Origin: Salinivirgaceae bacterium
GTDB taxonomy: Bacteria > Bacteroidota > Bacteroidia > Bacteroidales > SZUA-534
Direction: 5' to 3'
NCBI GenBank assembly: GCA_017474765.1
Contig: JAFVGW010000023.1
Span: 1-64,000 of the forward strand
DNA length: 64,000 bases
The number at the start of each line of letters is the position of its first letter. Position 1 is the first letter of the stretch. The notes under the pieces are model-generated. The model made no database searches. It was not told the DNA's origin and saw nothing but the letters and a program-made list of their open reading frames with translations. Below, in pieces: positions 1 to 10,197 of the stretch. A program made the translations under genes and the position numbers.

Positions 1-63
1 ACTCCGACATGTCCGTTTTTTACGGTGTCTTCGCTACCGCAATACACACATTTTTTTTGCCAT
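1..63 (-). mobile_element. 5' end of an insertion-sequence transposase (zinc-finger start), cut by the window edge, frame disturbed
   Basis: Read on the minus strand, this edge encodes K-K-C-V-Y-C-G-S followed by a V-K-N-G-H stretch. That is the pattern of the N-terminal zinc finger of IS1-like and related transposases (C-x2-C-G-S ... V-x-N-G). The only good start, ATG-GCA at position 63, leads into a run of eight A residues and then a frame that stops at TAG after nine codons. With seven A residues the ATG would be in frame with the zinc-finger reading. This is either a decayed or mis-sequenced copy, or a slippery A-run used for frameshifting or transcriptional slippage. The rest of the element lies outside the window, so the family assignment is tentative. 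Confidence 0.5.
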
Positions 64-152
64 ACTAAACATTAATGTGTCGCAAAGCTACTGATGATGG
101 GCCTTGCAAGGTTTTTTATCCTAAAAAATGTCCATTAGGCCATAATAACAAT

Positions 153-178
153 GTAGGGCTGTCATTTGACAGCCCTAC
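153..178. terminator. Perfect 11-bp hairpin downstream of ligA
   Basis: GTAGGGCTGTC and GACAGCCCTAC pair perfectly around a 4-nt loop (ATTT). The hairpin lies about 35 bp past the ligA stop, between ligA and the IS edge. T-rich tails are weak on both sides, so it could be a terminator or an extragenic palindrome of the GTAGGG...CCCTAC type. A smaller hairpin (TATTGG...CCAATA, 184-203) sits between it and ligA. Confidence 0.55.
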
Positions 179-211
179 GTGTTTTATTGGATTTCAGCCC
201 AATACTTATTA

Positions 212-2347
<2,136 letters not shown>

Positions 2348-2728
2348 CTACTTGTTCTTTTTGGGGTCACTATTCTTTCGTGATGTAACCATTATTTTGA
2401 GAATTTCTTCACATTCCACATAGATTGGACGGATTGTTTCTTTATCAACAATCCCCGTTTCTTCAAGCAATTCCAACCAGAACAATGTTTCATCATTCTC
2501 TTCGACAACAATGCAAAGTTTACTAAAAAACTCACTTCCAGAACGTGCTCTACAAGCGGCTCGATAATTTGCCGCAATCGAGGTCGCAGAACGCAGAAAT
2601 TGCTTTCCTCTTACCCAAGCCTCTTGATTATTAGGCAAACCCTGATAGAATTTAACACACTGAACAGCAAACCTTTTAGTCCGCTTTTTCATTTCATTCC
2701 TGAAAGCAATTCTATCCCCCGTTTCCAT
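2348..2728 (-). CDS. Four-helix-bundle protein (23S rRNA intervening-sequence protein family)
   Basis: The 126 residues match the small family first seen inside 23S rRNA intervening sequences (S23/TIGR02436 type), which folds as a four-helix bundle and assembles into pentamers. Diagnostic stretches are the basic helix around F-A-V-Q-C-V-K-F, the R-S-A-T-S-I-A-A-N-Y loop and helix, and an acidic F-W-L-E-L-L-E-E helix. The molecular role is not established; relatives include the Avd accessory protein of diversity-generating retroelements, but no reverse transcriptase or variable repeat is seen nearby. It lies between ligA and a sensor kinase, all on the minus strand, and is bracketed by short tandem repeats in inverted orientation. 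That suggests insertion as a unit. A second, longer relative sits in the arginine cluster. Confidence 0.88.
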   Translation of the reverse strand: METGDRIAFRNEMKKRTKRFAVQCVKFYQGLPNNQEAWVRGKQFLRSATSIAANYRAACRARSGSEFFSKLCIVVEENDETLFWLELLEETGIVDKETIRPIYVECEEILKIMVTSRKNSDPKKNK

Positions 2729-2785
2729 ATATATTTCATTAATTCTCTCATTCTCTCATTCTCTCATTCAATCCTTCACGCATTA
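2729..2785. repeat. Tandem TCTCATTC repeat next to the four-helix-bundle gene
   Basis: Three to four copies of the 8-bp word TCTCATTC lie directly upstream of the gene on its coding strand and end in TTCAATCCTT. That word is the inverted counterpart of the repeat on the other side of the gene. Confidence 0.75.
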
Positions 2786-2788
2786 GCA

Positions 2789-5620
2789 TCAATCCATCAG
2801 TTCAGTATCATTGGCAGCGTGCATGTGCTGCATATACTTGTCGCACTCGGCAAGCAGTTCGCCTTGGTCAATTGGTTTCTCAAGCAGTTTGTGAATGCCG
2901 ATTTTCTTGCAGCGTTCGGCCACCTCGGGAATGGCGTAGGCCGTTTGAGCGATGATGTCGGCGTTGCGGTCATACTCTAGAATCTGCTCAGAAGCATCGA
3001 GTCCGTTCATTATAGGCATACGCACATCCATCAACACCACATCGATATCGGAATTGTCTTTGTATTGCTGCACAGCCTCTATTCCGTTTTTAGCGCGAAT
3101 CACTTTTACTTTGGTCCTCAGCATCAAACCTTGCAGTAAAATAAAGTTAAGTTCTTCATCTTCAGCAATTAGAATGGTGTGCCCAGTCCAGTCGGGAATC
3201 TCATGAATGTTGTTCTTTGAGTCGTAAATGATTGTCGACATATTCTCGTCGTGCTCGTAGGGGATGTAGAAGATGAAGTTCGGATGTCCCGAGTTGATAT
3301 TCTCAACCCACATTTTTCCGCCCATCATGGTAATCACCCTTTGCGCGATGATGATTGAAATGCCGTACGACTCTTCAATCTGCGACAGCGACACATCGCT
3401 GCCTTCGTGCTCGTTGGCGTATGCCTCAAGTTCCTCGTGCGTGATGTCGCCCGTATCGGTGTTGACAAAGAAGAACACCTTGTCAGCGGCTGTTCGGTAG
3501 CCGAAGTAAATGCAGTCGGTATCAGCAAATTTGATGAATGTGGTGAGCATGTTTTTCAGAATCTGCTTCAGACGGAACGAGTCGGAGTGGACAATGATGT
3601 CATCTTCAATGGTGTCGATGAGCAGCGAGATAATCATATTGTCCTTGTTGAGTTGCATCTTCTTGCTGTTGGCCAGATTATAGACATCGGCAACCACCGA
3701 GTTGAGGTTGAAGTCGGAGTATTTAATCTGAATGAATCCGCCCTCAATCTTCGAGTAGTCAACCATATCGTTCACAAGGTCAATAAGTTGATTGCCGTTC
3801 GACTGAATCATCTCGATAATCTCAATGCGCTGGTCGTAGGTCAGGTCGCTGTCGGCCAGGAGGTCGCTGTATTCAATGATTGTTTTAATAGGTATACGGA
3901 TGTCGTGTCCGAGGTTGGCCATGAACGACGATTTGAGGCGGTCCGACTCCTGAAGTTTGTCGTTGGCGTTCTTCACCTGTTTCATGAATCGCTCAATGTC
4001 GGTAATGTCGCGGGTGTAGCCCAAAATGCCGAATATCCGCCCGTCGGTGGTTGCGAGCGGCATTTTGATGTTGTCAAACTTATGGTCGATGCACTGTGAG
4101 TCGGTGAGCCAGTTCTGCTCAGTCCATAACTCACCCGATTTGAGGACATAGTTGTCTGTCGTGATATGGTACTCCGCCTGCTTTTTGCCGAACAGTTCGA
4201 GGTCGTTTTTTCCGATGATATTCTCTCTCGGCATCTGGGTGTAGTCGCAGAAAGCCTTGTTCACTTGCAAATATGTGCCTTCAGTCGATTTAAGGTAGAT
4301 GAGGTCGGACGATGCGTCGATGATTGCCTGAACCATTGCCTCGGGCAACATGTTGTGATAGAATAAGTTAGTATTGAACACAGGAGAAACCACAGCCGTG
4401 ATGACAAACACTTCGGGCTGGTTGTCGTACTTGAACGGGTGCTTGATGGTCCAGCACGAGGCGTTGAAATACTTCGATTTGTATTCAATAGTGTTCAGAA
4501 CGGCATTGATTTTTCCTTCAAAAATCTGCTTCTCAGCGCTCAGAATCGTTTCAGTTGTCTGCTCGTCGAAGATTTCGGCCCATTTCAAGCCGTCTTTCGG
4601 CATCTCGTCAACCTGTGCCACACCATGCAGGAAAGCGCGGCTTGCTCGCACAATTATTCCGTCCTTGTTGCTGATGGCTAACCAGAACGGCGCGCTCGAC
4701 ATTATTGTCTGCAAAAGCGCGTTGCCCGAGGGCATTATTAGCGGCGACAGCGGATTGTGAATCATTGTGTCAATCTGCTCCCGCGCCGACACCTCAACCT
4801 CATCATAAAGTGTGCGAATCCACAAATACATGCACAAAACCGCCAAAATCAGAATGATGACGAAAAACAAAACCCACCTGGGCACCATATAGTGCACGCG
4901 TGATGTGTCGTGCAGCCATCGCTCGCTTATCGATTCAAATTCGCCATCCCTGAGCATGTTTTGCAGCTTCACGCTCACTGTGCTGTCAAGTTTTTTTGAC
5001 TCTTTTTTGACGGCAAACGCCAACGGTTTGACAATGTATGGCGTCGGCAGGAATTCTATGTTGTTGTATCTGTTTTCTGACAACGCAGGCATGACCGCCG
5101 AAAGTGGCAGCACGGCGCAGTCGTTGTAGCCGTTGGATAGTATGTTCAGTGCCTCTTCAACCGATGTGACGTTCAGAATGTGCGCGGTGCGGTGGCGGTA
5201 GAGCGCCTCAAAAGGATAGTCGTTGCGCACAATGATTACCTTCTTGTCCGACAGGCTGAAAATGGATTCAATGGGTTCGCCGCGGCGGAAACAGACCACA
5301 TAGTTTATCTGCAAAGGCAATTCGTATTTGGTGTATCCTTCGGGTGCTGGCTCGTCGGCAGGGCAGCAGATGATGTCGGGTTTGAAGTTGTCGTCGCAGG
5401 TCTCGCAAGTGAGCGTGTAGTAGTTCATATCGTATTTGCCGCCAAGCATATTGGTCAGCACTTCGGGCAGCACACCGGTGTTGCCTTGGTCCGAATCGAA
5501 ATAGTATGGATAAATATTTAATTGAGAATATACAACAAGACTGTCGGCTGCAGAGGCTGACATGAAGCACAGCATTGACAGCATAGTGAATAACTTACGT
5601 AGATTCATATCAATCGACAT
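2789..5620 (-). CDS. Hybrid sensor histidine kinase with periplasmic SBP_3-like sensor, PAS domains and receiver; ATP-binding domain degenerate
   Basis: 943 residues. A signal peptide (1-25) is followed by a periplasmic extracellular-solute-binding-3-like domain (about 27-240), one membrane segment (249-268), two PAS-like regions (about 305-415 and 430-545), a HisKA helix pair with H-box histidine H572 (G-H-D-I-R-I-P), an HATPase region (about 670-790) and a receiver domain (813-930). The receiver keeps D-E (821-822), D865, T893 and K915. The ATPase region is unusual: the N-box has T694 where the Mg-binding Asn is normal, the G1 box reads D-T-G-D-I rather than D-x-G-x-G, and the G2 glycines are replaced (S-Y-G-I-S-I). 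Autokinase activity is therefore doubtful. No DNA-binding output domain is attached. A start at the internal Met at 5608 is equally possible. Confidence 0.9.
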   Translation of the reverse strand: MSIDMNLRKLFTMLSMLCFMSASAADSLVVYSQLNIYPYYFDSDQGNTGVLPEVLTNMLGGKYDMNYYTLTCETCDDNFKPDIICCPADEPAPEGYTKYELPLQINYVVCFRRGEPIESIFSLSDKKVIIVRNDYPFEALYRHRTAHILNVTSVEEALNILSNGYNDCAVLPLSAVMPALSENRYNNIEFLPTPYIVKPLAFAVKKESKKLDSTVSVKLQNMLRDGEFESISERWLHDTSRVHYMVPRWVLFFVIILILAVLCMYLWIRTLYDEVEVSAREQIDTMIHNPLSPLIMPSGNALLQTIMSSAPFWLAISNKDGIIVRASRAFLHGVAQVDEMPKDGLKWAEIFDEQTTETILSAEKQIFEGKINAVLNTIEYKSKYFNASCWTIKHPFKYDNQPEVFVITAVVSPVFNTNLFYHNMLPEAMVQAIIDASSDLIYLKSTEGTYLQVNKAFCDYTQMPRENIIGKNDLELFGKKQAEYHITTDNYVLKSGELWTEQNWLTDSQCIDHKFDNIKMPLATTDGRIFGILGYTRDITDIERFMKQVKNANDKLQESDRLKSSFMANLGHDIRIPIKTIIEYSDLLADSDLTYDQRIEIIEMIQSNGNQLIDLVNDMVDYSKIEGGFIQIKYSDFNLNSVVADVYNLANSKKMQLNKDNMIISLLIDTIEDDIIVHSDSFRLKQILKNMLTTFIKFADTDCIYFGYRTAADKVFFFVNTDTGDITHEELEAYANEHEGSDVSLSQIEESYGISIIIAQRVITMMGGKMWVENINSGHPNFIFYIPYEHDENMSTIIYDSKNNIHEIPDWTGHTILIAEDEELNFILLQGLMLRTKVKVIRAKNGIEAVQQYKDNSDIDVVLMDVRMPIMNGLDASEQILEYDRNADIIAQTAYAIPEVAERCKKIGIHKLLEKPIDQGELLAECDKYMQHMHAANDTELMD

Positions 5621-5663
5621 TTAGTAAAAAACTAACAAGGCTGCCCCCAAGGCAATCCAATTT

Positions 5664-5671
5664 CAAATTTA
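5664..5671 (-). promoter_or_regulatory. Bacteroidota -7 box (TAAATTTG) for the hybrid sensor kinase
   Basis: Exact match to TAnnTTTG on the minus strand, 44 bp before the kinase start. No clear -33 TTTG is seen. Confidence 0.5.
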
Positions 5672-5846
5672 ACATAAATTCTGTTAAGGTTGAACAGTGA
5701 AACAAGGTTTTTGCCATGAATGATGGCGAATCCGCAAGTTTTTGAAACTATTGCCGCCATTCGCATATTTGGAAATGAAGATTATGTGTTCATTAAATCT
5801 TGGTTGAATTTTTTCTGACAAAAACCTTTGGGACTGCATTTTTTTA

Positions 5847-5854
5847 TAACTTCG
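5847..5854 (+). promoter_or_regulatory. Candidate -7 box (TAACTTCG) that limits the RidA-like start
   Basis: One mismatch to TAnnTTTG. A TTTG lies 16 bp upstream, slightly closer than usual. If it is used, transcription starts near 5860, so the longer reading from the TTG at 5828 could not be translated. Confidence 0.4.
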
Positions 5855-5878
5855 CGCAGTAAAAAAAATATCACTGTT

Positions 5879-7024
5879 TTGAAATACACACATTTTATCT
5901 CGGATTTATATAATGCAGACGCTTTAGTCGCACGTTTCGCGCTAAGCGGCAAACCTACAGAATATCATGTCATGTTTCAGGTTACACGCCGTAATATGTC
6001 GTTTGCAGAGCAGCTAAATCATATTCAGGGGGCATTCAAAGAGTTCAACACCACACGCATAACATCGGCCAAGCCCGTCTTTGTGCGTTATTTTGTCAGC
6101 GATGCTCATAATCAGATTGAATTGCTGCAGAAATCGCTGAACAACACTCCATGTGCGGTATCTATCGTGGAACAGGCTCCGCTCAACGGGGCAAAGGTTG
6201 CTATGTGGTGTATTTTCCAGACCGATGTCGAGATTGAATCATCGCACGACGCATTCATTGTCAAGCACAACGGATATTCACATATCTGGAACACTTATCT
6301 TCACAGTTCGCAAGGAACAACCGAGGAGCAGACCAGAAAACTTTTCTCGGATTATATTGAGGTGCTGCGGAAGCACAATGTGTCGCTTGCCGATAATTGT
6401 ATGCGCACTTGGCTGTTTGTCCAAAACATCGACACCAATTACGGCGGAGTTGTGAAAGCCCGTCGTGAATTCTTTGAAAAAGAAGGACTTAAAAGCGATA
6501 CTCATTATATTGCAAGCACAGGTATCGGAGGCCGTCATGCTGACCCAAAATGCACGGTTGTTCTTGACGCATACGCGCTCAAGGGCTTCAAACTAGAGCA
6601 GATTCAATATTTGATGGCCAAAGACAATTTGAACCGGACATCAGAATACGGCGTTACATTCGAGCGTGGAACAACCATTCATTATGGCGACCGTAATCAT
6701 GTGATTGTCAGCGGAACGGCAAGTATCAACAATAAGGGGGAAGTGGTTTATCAGGGCGATGTCAACAAGCAAGCCGACCGCATGCTCGAAAATGTTGAGG
6801 CATTGCTGAAGGAGGGAGGCGCTGCGTTGTCCGATTTGGCGTCGGTGGTCATCTATCTGCGCGACTACGCCGATTATGCCACGGTAAAGGCTTGGGCTGA
6901 TTATCGCCTGCCGGATGTTCCAAAAATCTTTGTGCAGGCAGCAGTCTGCCGCCACGATTGGCTTATTGAGATGGAGTGCATGGCGATAGTGGAAAGCAGC
7001 AACAACGAATTTTCAGATTTTTAA
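5879..7024 (+). CDS. RidA/YjgF-fold protein of the chorismatase-like (FkbO/Hyg5/XanB2-related) type
   Basis: About 381 residues from a TTG start; no in-frame ATG exists near the 5' end, and the TTG at 5828 lies inside the apparent promoter. The C-terminal half is a YjgF/RidA-like domain (from about residue 235, including V-I-V-S-G-T-A-S-I). The N-terminal half is a second, divergent copy of the fold with the R-T-W-L-F-V-Q-N-I and T-G-I-G-G-R motifs typical of two-domain chorismatase-like proteins. Chorismatases hydrolyse chorismate to dihydroxy- or hydroxybenzoate, but this subgroup in Bacteroidota is uncharacterised and no aryl-polyene or menaquinone genes are near. A generic RidA-type deaminase role is also possible. 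It stands alone between its own promoter and a strong terminator. Confidence 0.72.
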   Translation: MKYTHFISDLYNADALVARFALSGKPTEYHVMFQVTRRNMSFAEQLNHIQGAFKEFNTTRITSAKPVFVRYFVSDAHNQIELLQKSLNNTPCAVSIVEQAPLNGAKVAMWCIFQTDVEIESSHDAFIVKHNGYSHIWNTYLHSSQGTTEEQTRKLFSDYIEVLRKHNVSLADNCMRTWLFVQNIDTNYGGVVKARREFFEKEGLKSDTHYIASTGIGGRHADPKCTVVLDAYALKGFKLEQIQYLMAKDNLNRTSEYGVTFERGTTIHYGDRNHVIVSGTASINNKGEVVYQGDVNKQADRMLENVEALLKEGGAALSDLASVVIYLRDYADYATVKAWADYRLPDVPKIFVQAAVCRHDWLIEMECMAIVESSNNEFSDF

Positions 7025-7049
7025 GTTAATGATAGCGATTGGGAACAAT

Positions 7050-7075
7050 AAGGCTTAGGAGTTTTCCTAGGCCTT
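7050..7075 (+). terminator. Rho-independent terminator after the RidA-like gene
   Basis: An 11-bp stem (AAGGCTTAGGA with TCCTAGGCCTT, one G-T pair), 4-nt loop, then TTGTCTTTTT. It ends the upstream unit and separates it from the V-ATPase operon. Confidence 0.85.
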
Positions 7076-7215
7076 TTGTCTTTTTATGCATAATTAATAC
7101 ACAAAATATCCACCGCCGCCATTCCAATTTTCTTTTTTCTTATGTTTGTCAATGTCCGTGTTTCCGCTGCGAAACGCCATTATGCACACTTTAGAATATT
7201 GATAAACAAACATAT

Positions 7216-7827
7216 ATGCAAAACAAACTGCAAGAATTGACTGACAGGCTTTATGCCGAAGGTCTGTCGAAAGGAAAACAGGAGGGTGAGGAATTGGTGC
7301 AGAAAGCCAAGGCCGAGGCCGAAGAGATTGTCAATCAGGCTAAAACGGAGGCGGCGCGGATTGTTGCCGACGCCCAAAAATCGGCCGACGAACTGAAGGA
7401 GAAAACCGAGGCCGACATCCGTATGGCGGGGGCGCAGAGCGTGGCCGCCATCAGGCACGAGGTGGAGACAATGATTGTGGCGCAGGCTGTGGAGCCCGCC
7501 GTTAAGCAGGCTCTTGCCGACACCGATTTCGCCAGCCAGATGCTGATGGCCATTGTCAAGGCCTTCAATCCAGCCGATGCGGCACCAGCCGATTTGGATG
7601 TCATTCTGCCCGAATCGGTTAAGGCGGCTGCCGAGAAATTCCTGAAAAGTGAGACTGCGCGCCAGCTCAACGCCAATCTGACTGTTGAATACTCGAAAAA
7701 ACTGAACGCGGGATTCAAAATCTCGCCCAAAGACGGCGGCTACCTGCTGCAGTTCACCGACGAGGAGTTCACGCGGCTCATCAGTTCATATCTGCGCCCG
7801 GCGGCGAAAAAATTACTGTTCGGATAG
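7216..7827 (+). CDS. ntpE: V-type ATPase subunit E (peripheral stalk)
   Basis: 203 residues. The first 110 form a long Ala/Glu/Lys-rich coiled coil (A-K-A-E-A-E-E-I-V repeats), followed by a compact C-terminal domain, as in peripheral-stalk subunit E of V/A-type ATPases. It would link the catalytic A3B3 head to subunit I in the membrane. It is the first gene of a seven-gene operon; the next ATG follows its TAG stop with no gap. No convincing TAnnTTTG box precedes it, although the spacer of about 190 bp after the terminator is AT-rich. Low sequence conservation is normal for this subunit; position and coiled coil support the call. Confidence 0.88.
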   Translation: MQNKLQELTDRLYAEGLSKGKQEGEELVQKAKAEAEEIVNQAKTEAARIVADAQKSADELKEKTEADIRMAGAQSVAAIRHEVETMIVAQAVEPAVKQALADTDFASQMLMAIVKAFNPADAAPADLDVILPESVKAAAEKFLKSETARQLNANLTVEYSKKLNAGFKISPKDGGYLLQFTDEEFTRLISSYLRPAAKKLLFG

Positions 7828-8427
7828 ATGGACAACTACGTTTACATCGTGGCCGGATTGCCCGACCTGACCGCCAACTTCGGCTCTTCGCAGTTCTCGT
7901 ACACCGATGTGCGCGAGTCGATTGCCGAGCTGCTGTCGGATGCTGACTGCCAGTTGGTTGCGTTGCTCGACGAGGGTTTCGACGAGACCGCGCTCAATGG
8001 CGATTTCTACGGTCGGACGGCGGCATCGAAGAACCGCTTCATCCGTGAGTATTTCGATTTCGACGCACGGATGCGCAACCTTCAGGCCGAATATGTGGCT
8101 CGCGCCACTAACTCGCAGGCCGACAAGTATTTGGTGGAGTTGCCCGAGGCTGAATTCGACGATGAGAAACGGGTGCTTGAGGTTCTGGCCAACGCCGATT
8201 TCCTTCAGCGCGAGCAGCAGGCCGATATGCTTAAATGGAACAAAGCCAGCGAGATAGCGCAGATGGACTATTTTAATATGAACGCCATTCTTGCCTTTCT
8301 GGTGAAGGCGCACATTGTGCAGCGCTGGGCACGGCTCGACCGTGAGGCTGGCGAGGCAATGTTCCGCAAGTTGCTCGGCGAAGTGAGGGGAACGTTCAAA
8401 GACGTTTCGACAGCTCAAAATGATTGA
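7828..8427 (+). CDS. DUF2764 family protein of the V-ATPase operon
   Basis: 199 residues starting M-D-N-Y-V-Y-I-V-A-G-L-P-D-L, the characteristic opening of the DUF2764 family. This family occupies the slot between subunits E and A in V-ATPase operons of Bacteroidota, spirochetes and chlamydiae. No membrane segment or known catalytic motif is visible. The operon lacks recognisable subunits C and F, so this protein may be a divergent replacement for the C/d-type subunit that couples the rotor to the membrane ring; that is inference. Translation is probably coupled to subunit E, since stop and start abut. Confidence 0.82.
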   Translation: MDNYVYIVAGLPDLTANFGSSQFSYTDVRESIAELLSDADCQLVALLDEGFDETALNGDFYGRTAASKNRFIREYFDFDARMRNLQAEYVARATNSQADKYLVELPEAEFDDEKRVLEVLANADFLQREQQADMLKWNKASEIAQMDYFNMNAILAFLVKAHIVQRWARLDREAGEAMFRKLLGEVRGTFKDVSTAQND

Positions 8428-8448
8428 AAAACAAGAAAATATAATATA

Positions 8449-10197
8449 ATGAAGACAACAGGAAAAGTAACGGGAATAATTTCCAATCTGGTTACGGTTG
8501 AGGTTGACGGCCCTGTGGCTCAAAACGAAATCTGCTTTGTCGATTTGCACGGAACGCGCCTGATGGCCGAGGTCATCAAGGTGACGGGCAACACGGCTTC
8601 GGTGCAGGTTTACGAGAGCACACGCGGAATGCGGGCTGGCGATAAGGTTGAGTTTCAGGGGTATATGCTAGAGGCAACGCTCGGTCCGGGCTTGCTGTCG
8701 AGCAATTTCGACGGTCTGCAGAACAACCTTGCGACAATGGATGGCGTTTTCCTGAAAAGGGGCGAGTACACGCCGGCTCTCGACGAGTCTAAACTGTGGG
8801 AGTTCAAACCTTTAGTCGAGGTTGGCCAGCAGGTTTCGGCCGCCGACTGGCTGGGCGAGGTGAAGGAAGGATGGCTGCCGCATAAGATTATGGTACCATT
8901 CTCATTTAAAGGAACTTACACCGTTAAAAGCATCGCGAAAGCGGGCGAATACCGAATAAACGACACCGTGGCCGTGCTCACCGATGCCGATGGCGACGAT
9001 GTCAACGTCACAATGGTGCAACGCTGGCCGGTGAAGGTGGCCATTGGCGCATACGCCGACAAACCGCGCCCCTACAAGGTGATGGAGACGGGCGTCCGCT
9101 GCATCGACACGCTGAACCCCATTGCCGAGGGCGGAACGGGCTTCATTCCTGGGCCATTCGGCTGCGGAAAAACAGTGCTTCAACACGCCTTGGCCGAGCA
9201 GGCCGACGCCGATGTCATCATTATGGCGGCTTGCGGCGAGCGTGCCAACGAGGTGGTTGAGATTTTCACCGAGTTTCCCGAACTGAAAGACAAGCACACT
9301 GGCCGCTCGCTAATGGAGCGTACAATCATAATTTGCAACACATCGAATATGCCCGTTGCGGCCCGCGAGGCGTCGGTTTACACAGCGATGACGCTGGCTG
9401 AATACTACCGCTCGATGGGCTTGAAAGTGCTGCTTCTGGCCGACTCAACATCGCGCTGGGCACAGGCTTTGCGCGAGATGAGCAACCGACTTGAGGAGTT
9501 GCCTGGACAGGATGGTTTCCCAGTCGATTTGTCGTCGGTAATCACAAGTTTCTACGCCCGCGCTGGATTCGTCAGGCTGAACAACGGCGCCACGGGCTCA
9601 ATCACCTTCATCGGAACGGTGTCGCCCGCAGGCGGAAACCTGAAGGAACCCGTCACCGAATCGACAAAGAAGGCGGCACGCTGCTTCTACGGCCTTTCGC
9701 AGAACCGCGCCGACAAGAAACGCTATCCCGCCGTTGACCCTGTTGATTCGTATTCAAAATATCTGGAATACCCCGAAATTATTGAGTATCTTGACAATAG
9801 AGTCGAAAAAGGATGGGCCGACAAGGTCATCAAAACCAAATACATCATCCGTCGCGGCAAGGAGGCCTTCGAGCAGATTAACATTTTGGGCGACGACGGC
9901 GTGCCAATCGCCTATCACGAGCAGTATTGGAAGTCGGAACTGGTGGATTTCATCATTCTTCAGCAGGACGCGTTCGACGAGATTGACAGTTCGACACCGC
10001 TTGAGCGTCAGCAGTTTATGCTGAACACCGTCATCGACATTTGCGACCACAAGTTTAATTTCGGCAATTTTGAAGAGTGCGCCACATTCTTCAAGGGGCT
10101 CATCAACATTTGCCGACAGATGAATTATTCGGAGTACAAGTCGGAGCAGTTCGACAAATACTACAGTCAGTTAAGGAAGGAGTTAGAAAATGAGTGA
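8449..10197 (+). CDS. ntpA: V-type ATPase catalytic subunit A
   Basis: 582 residues, the usual size. The nucleotide-binding subunit has Walker A G-P-F-G-C-G-K-T at 235-242, the C-G-E-R-A-N-E catalytic-glutamate segment, Walker B (L-L-L-A-D-S-T-S-R-W) and the bulge insertion between the N-terminal barrel and the ATP domain that is specific to V/A-type A subunits. It hydrolyses or makes ATP in the cytoplasmic head, paired with subunit B. Its last 8 bp overlap the start of the B gene, indicating translational coupling. Secure. Confidence 0.97.
   Translation: MKTTGKVTGIISNLVTVEVDGPVAQNEICFVDLHGTRLMAEVIKVTGNTASVQVYESTRGMRAGDKVEFQGYMLEATLGPGLLSSNFDGLQNNLATMDGVFLKRGEYTPALDESKLWEFKPLVEVGQQVSAADWLGEVKEGWLPHKIMVPFSFKGTYTVKSIAKAGEYRINDTVAVLTDADGDDVNVTMVQRWPVKVAIGAYADKPRPYKVMETGVRCIDTLNPIAEGGTGFIPGPFGCGKTVLQHALAEQADADVIIMAACGERANEVVEIFTEFPELKDKHTGRSLMERTIIICNTSNMPVAAREASVYTAMTLAEYYRSMGLKVLLLADSTSRWAQALREMSNRLEELPGQDGFPVDLSSVITSFYARAGFVRLNNGATGSITFIGTVSPAGGNLKEPVTESTKKAARCFYGLSQNRADKKRYPAVDPVDSYSKYLEYPEIIEYLDNRVEKGWADKVIKTKYIIRRGKEAFEQINILGDDGVPIAYHEQYWKSELVDFIILQQDAFDEIDSSTPLERQQFMLNTVIDICDHKFNFGNFEECATFFKGLINICRQMNYSEYKSEQFDKYYSQLRKELENE

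Noticed and set aside
5684..5893. 69-codon minus-strand frame upstream of the RidA-like gene
   Set aside because: It covers the promoter region, has no recognisable features and its composition is that of AT-rich spacer.
8902..9297. 131-codon frame antisense to V-ATPase subunit A
   Set aside because: Shadow of the catalytic subunit; no start signal or domain.
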